Below, in pieces: positions 6,657-9,970 of a stretch of 9,970 bases of DNA. The DNA is taken from the NCBI GenBank assembly GCA_965365655.1, contig CBDUCN010000196.1:1-9970 (forward strand), in the 5' to 3' direction. The notes under the pieces are model-generated. The model was not told the origin of the DNA. It was given only the letters and a program-made list of their open reading frames with translations, and searched no databases. The DNA comes from JBFHNV01 sp965365655 (GTDB lineage Bacteria > Pseudomonadota > Gammaproteobacteria > HK1). The translations under genes were made by a program, and so were the position numbers. Every line of letters begins with the position of its first letter. The first letter of the stretch is position 1.

Positions 6657-6685
6657 AATGTAGAGGCTGGCCGTGCCGACCACAA
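6657..6685 (-). promoter_or_regulatory. Candidate sigma70 promoter of the transporter gene
   Basis: On the minus strand TTGTGG (6685-6680) and TACATT (6662-6657) are 17 bp apart, matching three and four consensus bases. Transcription would begin about 40 nt before the GTG start. The soxC-side promoter must share this 133-bp region, but I found no convincing pair for it. Confidence 0.32.
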
Positions 6686-6742
6686 TGCGCACGCACGCGT
6701 CGTGTCGCGCCAGCCGGGCACCGTCGTCGCGAGGAGCAGCGC

Positions 6743-8062
6743 ATGGATGACAAGCCACCCCGTTCCTTCAGGCGCGCCCGCGCCGCGAAGGCGGTGACGG
6801 AGGCCGAGCTCAGCCGGCGGCGGTTCATCCGCGGCGGCGCCGGCGCGGCCGGCGGCCTGCTCGCCGCCGGCGCGCTGCCCGCGGCGCTGGCGACCGGCAA
6901 TCCCGCGCACCTGCCGCCCAACGTGCCGCCGTGGACGCGGGGCCTCGGCGCGGACGTGGACGCCCACCCGTACGGCCTGCCCTCGCCGCACGAGGCACAC
7001 GTGGTGCGGCGCGGCGTCGAGTGGCTGACCCCGACGCGCGAGTCGTCGGTGAACTTCACGCCGCTGCACGCCCTCGACGGCATCATCACCCCCAACGGCC
7101 TGTGCTTCGAGCGCCACCACGGCGGCGCGCCGGTGATCCCGCCCGAGGACCATCGCCTGATGGTGCACGGCCTCGTGGACCGGCCGCTGCTGTTCACGGT
7201 GGACGACGTCGCCGCGTTTCCGCCCGAGAGTCGCTTCCACTTCCTGGAGTGCGCCGCCAACGGCGGCATGGAGTGGCGCGGCGCGCAGCTCAACGGCTGC
7301 CAGTACACCCACGGCATGCTGCACTGCGTGCAGTACACCGGCGTGCCGCTGAAGACGCTGCTCGCGGAGTGCGGGGTCAAGCCATCGGCGAAGTGGCTGC
7401 TCGCCGAGGGCGCCGACGCCGCGGCGATGAGCCGCAGCATCCCGCTCGACAAGGCGATGCGGGACTGCTTCGTCGCGTACTCCATGAACGGCGAGCGCCT
7501 GCGCACGGAGCAGGGCTACCCGATCCGGCTGCTGGTGCCCGGCTGGGAGGGCAGCCTGTGGGTGAAGTGGCTGCGCCGCATCGAGGTCGGTGACCGGCCG
7601 TGGCACCACCGGGAGGAGACCTCGCGCTACACGGACCTGCTCGCGAACGGCAAGGCGCGGCAGTTCAGCTTCGTGATGGAGGCCAAGTCGGTGATCACCC
7701 GCCCGAGCCCGGAGGTCGCGATGCGCCGGCGCGGGCGCCAGGTGCTCACGGGGCTCGCGTGGTCCGGGCGCGGCGCGATCAGCCGCGTGGACGTGTCGCT
7801 GGACGGCGGGCGCAGCTGGCACCCGGCGCGCCTGGACCCGCCGGTGCTGCCGAGGTGCCTCACGCGCTTCTACTTCGAGTGGGAATGGAACGGCGAGCGG
7901 GTGTACCTGCAGAGCCGGGCGATGGACGAGACCGGCTACGTGCAGCCTCATGCTCAGGCGCTGATCGACGCGCGGGGGCTGAACTCCGTGTACCACAACA
8001 ATGCGATCCAGACGTGGCTCGTGGAGCCGTCCGGCGAGGTCGAGAATGTACGCCTCGGCTGA
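6743..8062 (+). CDS. soxC: Sulfane dehydrogenase molybdoprotein subunit SoxC
   Basis: Periplasmic molybdenum subunit of the SoxCD sulfane dehydrogenase, 439 aa. With SoxD it removes six electrons from the sulfane sulfur on SoxY, allowing full oxidation to sulfate. The N-terminus has a Tat signal (SRRRFIRGGAGAAGGLLAAG, twin arginines R25-R26), as expected for a folded cofactor enzyme. The oxidoreductase molybdopterin domain includes PEDHRLMVHGLVDRPLLFTV and the cofactor cysteine in FHFLECAANGG (Cys160), then GVPLKTLL and GYPIRLLVPGWEGSLWVKWL. The C-terminal Mo-co dimerisation domain has VLTGLAWSGRGAISRVDVSL and ends in HNNAIQTW and an EVENVRLG tail, a typical SoxC ending. GAGGAG lies 6 nt before the ATG. 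soxD follows directly with overlapping or close coding. SorA-type sulfite dehydrogenases share the fold, but the SoxD partner makes SoxC much more likely. Confidence 0.95.
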   Translation: MDDKPPRSFRRARAAKAVTEAELSRRRFIRGGAGAAGGLLAAGALPAALATGNPAHLPPNVPPWTRGLGADVDAHPYGLPSPHEAHVVRRGVEWLTPTRESSVNFTPLHALDGIITPNGLCFERHHGGAPVIPPEDHRLMVHGLVDRPLLFTVDDVAAFPPESRFHFLECAANGGMEWRGAQLNGCQYTHGMLHCVQYTGVPLKTLLAECGVKPSAKWLLAEGADAAAMSRSIPLDKAMRDCFVAYSMNGERLRTEQGYPIRLLVPGWEGSLWVKWLRRIEVGDRPWHHREETSRYTDLLANGKARQFSFVMEAKSVITRPSPEVAMRRRGRQVLTGLAWSGRGAISRVDVSLDGGRSWHPARLDPPVLPRCLTRFYFEWEWNGERVYLQSRAMDETGYVQPHAQALIDARGLNSVYHNNAIQTWLVEPSGEVENVRLG

Positions 8063-8876
8063 GCGCTCGCGGCTGGCTGATGACGCGCGCCGCGCGTGCG
8101 CGGCGGCGTCGTGGCCCCTGCGGGCTCGCGCACGCCGCGACGGCCGTCAGGGCGCGTGCGCGCACCCGCGCGCCGTGCCGGCATCGCGCGGCCAAGGCCC
8201 CGCGGCCGGCCGGCACGTCACGCGCCGCGGGCGCGGCGCGGCCCGCTGCGCCGCCGCGCTGCTGGCCGCGGCGCTGTACGCCGGCGCTGCGCCGGGCGCA
8301 GACACGCGCTTCGGGCTCGGGACGCCCGCCACGGCGGAGCAGATCGCGGGCTGGGACATCGACGTGCGCCCGGACGGGCACGGGCTGCCGCAAGGGCAGG
8401 GCACGGCGCGCCAGGGCGAGGACCTCTACGCGCGCCGCTGCGCTGCGTGTCACGGTGAGTTCGGCGAGGGGCGCGGGCGCTTTCCCGCGCTGATGGGCGG
8501 GCAGGGCACGCTCGCGAGCCAGCGACCGGTGAAGACCATCGGCAGCTTCTGGCCGTACGCGAGCACGCTGTTCGACTACATTCGTCGCGCCCAGCCTTTC
8601 GGCCACGGGCAGAGCCTGTCGCACGACGAGGTCTATGCGCTCACCGCGTACCTGCTGAACCTGAACGATCTCGTGGGCTTCGACGAGGTGCTCGACGCCG
8701 CGCGGCTGACCGCCGTGCGCATGCCGAACCGCGACGGCTTCGTCGACGACGACCGCCCGGACGTGCCGTCGGGCGAGCCGTGCATGCGCGCGTGCCGCGG
8801 CGAGGTGTCGGTGACGGGCCGGGCGTCCGAGGTCGGCGTCACGCCGCGGGACGGGACGGACGAGCCGCAGCGCTAG
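8046..8876 (+). CDS. soxD: SoxD, cytochrome c subunit of sulfane dehydrogenase
   Basis: Monohaem c-type cytochrome that accepts electrons from SoxC. The mature part begins near DTRFGLGTPATAEQIAGWDI and continues DVRPDGHGLPQGQGTARQGE, a strong SoxD signature. The haem site is CAACH (Cys132, Cys135, His136 from the ATG at 8046). KTIGSFWPYASTLFDYIRRA, PFGHGQSLSHDEVYALTAYL and VRMPNRDGF follow; Met216 is a possible axial ligand. The tail keeps GEPCMRAC. There is one CXXCH only, unlike the dihaem SoxD of Paracoccus. The start is uncertain: ATG 8046 overlaps soxC by 17 nt and has GAGG nearby, but it puts ~68 arginine-rich residues before the hydrophobic core ARCAAALLAAALYAGAAPGA. GTG 8175 gives a more normal secretion signal but no Shine-Dalgarno. 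The C-terminal end and identity are secure. It is exported by Sec and haem is added in the periplasm. Confidence 0.9.
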   Translation: MYASAERSRLADDARRACAAASWPLRARARRDGRQGACAHPRAVPASRGQGPAAGRHVTRRGRGAARCAAALLAAALYAGAAPGADTRFGLGTPATAEQIAGWDIDVRPDGHGLPQGQGTARQGEDLYARRCAACHGEFGEGRGRFPALMGGQGTLASQRPVKTIGSFWPYASTLFDYIRRAQPFGHGQSLSHDEVYALTAYLLNLNDLVGFDEVLDAARLTAVRMPNRDGFVDDDRPDVPSGEPCMRACRGEVSVTGRASEVGVTPRDGTDEPQR

Positions 8877-9016
8877 TACCCTGGCACAGGGACGTGTCGG
8901 CAGGGGCAGGAACCGGTCACGCGAGCGGTCGACGCATGTTCGGGCGGCTGACCGCATCCTGCACGAAGCGAGTCCGGATCGGGTGCGACGCCGAACTCGG
9001 ACAGCCTGTCAGGCCT

Positions 9017-9054
9017 GCACCGTTGCATCGCGGCCGCCGCCGTGGCGGCGGTGC
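9017..9054. terminator. Nested hairpin in the soxD/arsR convergent gap
   Basis: Outer arms GCACCG/CGGTGC enclose an inner stem CCGCCGCC/GGCGGCGG (9034-9051). It lies 28 bp beyond the arsR-type gene's stop and 140 bp after soxD, in the 205-bp gap that otherwise shows no gene. With no T run and such GC content, it could be chance. Confidence 0.28.
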
Positions 9055-9081
9055 GCTACCGGCCGCCGGCGGCGGCGCGGT

Positions 9082-9444
9082 TCAGGCGGCCGCGGTGGCG
9101 GCCGCGCGTGCGGCGAGCGCCGGCGCGCAGTACAGGTCGAACAGCAGGTCGATCACCCGTCCGGCCTCGTTGCTGGCCAGGCTGTAGTGCACCACCTTGC
9201 CGTCGCGGCGCGTGCTGACGAGGTCGTCCGCCCGCAGGCGCGCGAGCTGCTGCGACAGGGTGGGCTGGCGGATCCCGAGGATGTCCTCGAGCTCGCCGAC
9301 GCACTTCTCGCCGTCGGCCAGGATGCACAGGATCATCAGGCGATCCTGGTTGGAAAGCGCCTTCAGCAGGCGCGACGCCTGCTCGGAGCTCTCGCGCATG
9401 ACCGCCAGATCACCCGCGTCTTCGCGACCGGTGGGGCCCATCAT
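9082..9444 (-). CDS. ArsR-family repressor with SqrR/BigR-type cysteine pair
   Basis: Winged-helix ArsR/SmtB-family regulator of 120 aa. After a short N-terminus, ASRLLKALSNQDRLMILCIL begins the fold. The recognition region is ELEDILGIRQPTLSQQLARL, and the wing is LVSTRRDGKVVHYSLAS. There is no metal-site CVC motif in the recognition-region helix. Cys40 (in LMILC) and Cys106 (in DLYC) are 66 residues apart, the same spacing and contexts as the sensing cysteines of SqrR (41/107). Those form a polysulfide link on exposure to persulfides and release DNA. An extra cysteine, Cys48 (EKCVGE), lies between them. It converges on soxD and ends a sulfur-oxidation segment, so sulfide/thiosulfate-controlled repression of sox, transporter or sqr genes is a fair inference. 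Two adjacent ATGs (9444, 9441) begin the frame; GAGAGG abuts the first, so the exact start is uncertain. The C-terminal tail is alanine-rich. Confidence 0.9.
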   Translation of the reverse strand: MMGPTGREDAGDLAVMRESSEQASRLLKALSNQDRLMILCILADGEKCVGELEDILGIRQPTLSQQLARLRADDLVSTRRDGKVVHYSLASNEAGRVIDLLFDLYCAPALAARAAATAAA

Positions 9445-9465
9445 CCTCTCGGCGTCACTCGCACT

Positions 9466-9483
9466 CGATCGGGAATCCTATCG
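9466..9483. promoter_or_regulatory. Imperfect palindrome upstream of the ArsR-type gene (candidate operator)
   Basis: CGATCGG-GAAT-CCTATCG: 7-bp arms with one mismatch around 4 bp, 21 bp before the start codon on the regulator's side. It overlaps a possible minus-strand -10 (TACGAT, 9485-9480). An autoregulatory operator would be expected here. It does not match the ATTC-N8-GAAT form I recall for SqrR sites. Confidence 0.35.
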
Positions 9484-9638
9484 TACGGGGGGGCGCGGTG
9501 GACAGACCCGCCGGCCGCGCCCGCGGCCGCAACGGGCGACGGCCGGCCGCAGAGCGCGTCTTCCGCGCGGCGGCGTGGATACGCGCCGGATGCGTTTTTT
9601 CGCCATCCTGCTACCCTTGCCCGGCTGAACCGTTCGAT

Positions 9639-9750
9639 GGTGGCCCGCTCCGGTCCCCTCGCATCGCCAGATCGTGAACCCCGTCAGGCCCGGAAGGGAG
9701 CAGCGGCAGCGGTCGATGCGAGTGCCGGGGTGTGGCTGGTGCGGGCCGCC
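9639..9750 (+). ncRNA. ffs: Signal recognition particle RNA, small bacterial type (4.5S RNA)
   Basis: About 112 nt, close to the 114 nt of E. coli 4.5S RNA. It forms the RNA core of SRP with Ffh and targets nascent membrane proteins. The ends pair (GGTGGCCCGC at 9639 with GCGGGCCGCC at 9741-9750, one G-T wobble). The apical domain is diagnostic: GTCAGGCCCGGAAGGGAGCA, with the GGAA tetraloop at 9692-9695 and the asymmetric AGCAGC side of the Ffh-binding loop. The 3' arm GTGCCGGGGTGTGGCTGGTG matches the E. coli GTGCCGGGATGTAGCTGG region. A weak extended -10 (TGCTACCCT, 9609-9617) lies upstream; if used, a short 5' leader would be trimmed. Exact ends are estimated from the terminal helix. Confidence 0.95.
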
Positions 9751-9764
9751 GCCTTCCTTATGCC

Positions 9765-9833
9765 CGGAATTCGCCATCCTGGCGAATCCGGGCTCGCCGC
9801 GCCGAAGACGCGGTCTCCGGCTTGCTCCGTGCG
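9765..9833. repeat. Repeat unit 1 (69 bp visible match) with palindromic head
   Basis: This segment matches 9902-9970 in 68 of 69 positions; the one difference is GCTCGCCGCG here against GCTCGCTGCG there. It starts sharply (the base before differs) with CGGAATTCGCCA, loop TCC, TGGCGAATCCGG, a hairpin with one bulged base. It then runs through GCCGAAGACGCGGTCTCCGG and GCTTGCTCCGTGCG. It begins 14 bp after the ffs end. No coding signal was recognised. Confidence 0.93.
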
Positions 9834-9858
9834 CCGCGCACTGCGTGCGCGCCGCACG

Positions 9859-9878
9859 CCGGCACGTCCGTGTGCCGG
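9859..9878. repeat. Short hairpin between the two repeat units
   Basis: CCGGCAC / GTGCCGG, 7 perfect bp around a 6-nt loop (GTCCGT). It lies inside the 68-bp spacer between the repeat copies and may be part of a longer composite element. Confidence 0.5.
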
Positions 9879-9901
9879 AGGGGCGCTTCATGACGCCGTG
9901 G

Positions 9902-9970
9902 CGGAATTCGCCATCCTGGCGAATCCGGGCTCGCTGCGCCGAAGACGCGGTCTCCGGCTTGCTCCGTGCG
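9902..9970. repeat. Repeat unit 2, cut by the window edge
   Basis: Second copy of the unit at 9765-9833, 137 bp downstream in the same orientation with one substitution. The match is still perfect at the last base, so the repeat must be at least 69 bp and probably continues beyond the window. Whether it is a tandem array or two scattered copies cannot be seen. Confidence 0.93.

Noticed and set aside
5398..6663. 421-codon plus-strand frame opposite the YeeE gene
   Set aside because: Composition is dominated by R, A, E, H and Q, and it has no membrane or domain pattern. The minus strand encodes a convincing membrane protein with the family's cysteine motifs.
9768..9788. ATTC...GAAT inside the repeat palindrome as a binding site for the ArsR-type regulator
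   Set aside because: Spacing is 11 bp rather than the 8 bp I recall for SqrR. The site is repeated downstream of ffs and away from any sulfur gene start, so a repeat-element hairpin is the simpler reading.
9478..9891. 137-codon minus-strand frame covering ffs and repeat unit 1
   Set aside because: It overlaps the SRP RNA gene and a repeat, and no protein motif is visible. It is best explained as a chance open frame.
9765..9970. CRISPR array
   Set aside because: There are only two copies, the unit is at least 69 bp and the spacer is 68 bp with its own hairpin. No cas gene is in the window.

Overview
The window is a GC-rich (roughly 70% or more), densely coded bacterial segment. Its gene content points to a sulfur-oxidising gammaproteobacterium, most like the Ectothiorhodospiraceae/Chromatiales. 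The markers are a fused siroheme synthase CysG, TusA, a DsrC/TusE paralogue, a YeeE-type sulfur transporter, SoxCD and a small bacterial SRP RNA. Taxonomy is inferred from family make-up, not from a search.

Layout: (1) At the left edge is the 3' part of a NarX-like sensor kinase (to 859), followed by a NarL-like response regulator (960-1634), both on +. (2) cysG (1697-3145, -) converges on narL. (3) A 73-aa unnamed protein (3373-3594, +) and tusA (3637-3870, +) form a small operon that diverges from cysG, with a plausible sigma70 promoter at 3312-3340. (4) A tandem-rhodanese sulfurtransferase (3952-4851, -) converges on tusA across a hairpin. (5) A DsrC/TusE-like protein (5067-5432, +) diverges from the rhodanese gene. 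It keeps one signature cysteine and has lost the near-C-terminal one. (6) A YeeE/YedE sulfur transporter (5512-6609, -) converges on it. (7) soxC and soxD (6743-8876, +) diverge from the transporter gene. (8) An ArsR-family repressor with the cysteine spacing of SqrR/BigR sensors (9082-9444, -) converges on soxD. (9) The 4.5S/SRP RNA gene ffs (9639-9750, +) follows. (10) The right edge holds two copies of a 69+ bp repeat with a palindromic head, 137 bp apart.

How the genes may work together: YeeE would import a sulfur compound such as thiosulfate. SoxCD would oxidise sulfane sulfur bound to SoxYZ in the periplasm. The rhodanese, TusA and the DsrC-like protein resemble parts of a cytoplasmic persulfide relay. 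CysG makes siroheme for sulfite or nitrite reductases. The ArsR protein is a candidate sulfide/persulfide-responsive repressor. The NarXL pair suggests nitrate/nitrite signalling close by. soxXYZAB, dsrAB and shdr are not in this window, so the pathway can only be partly reconstructed.

No gene-free stretch exceeds 300 bases. The larger gaps are 3146-3372, 4852-5066, 8877-9081, 9445-9638 and 9751-9970. They hold promoter-like signals, GC-rich inverted repeats and the terminal repeat pair. I saw no tRNA, CRISPR array, insertion sequence or transposase.
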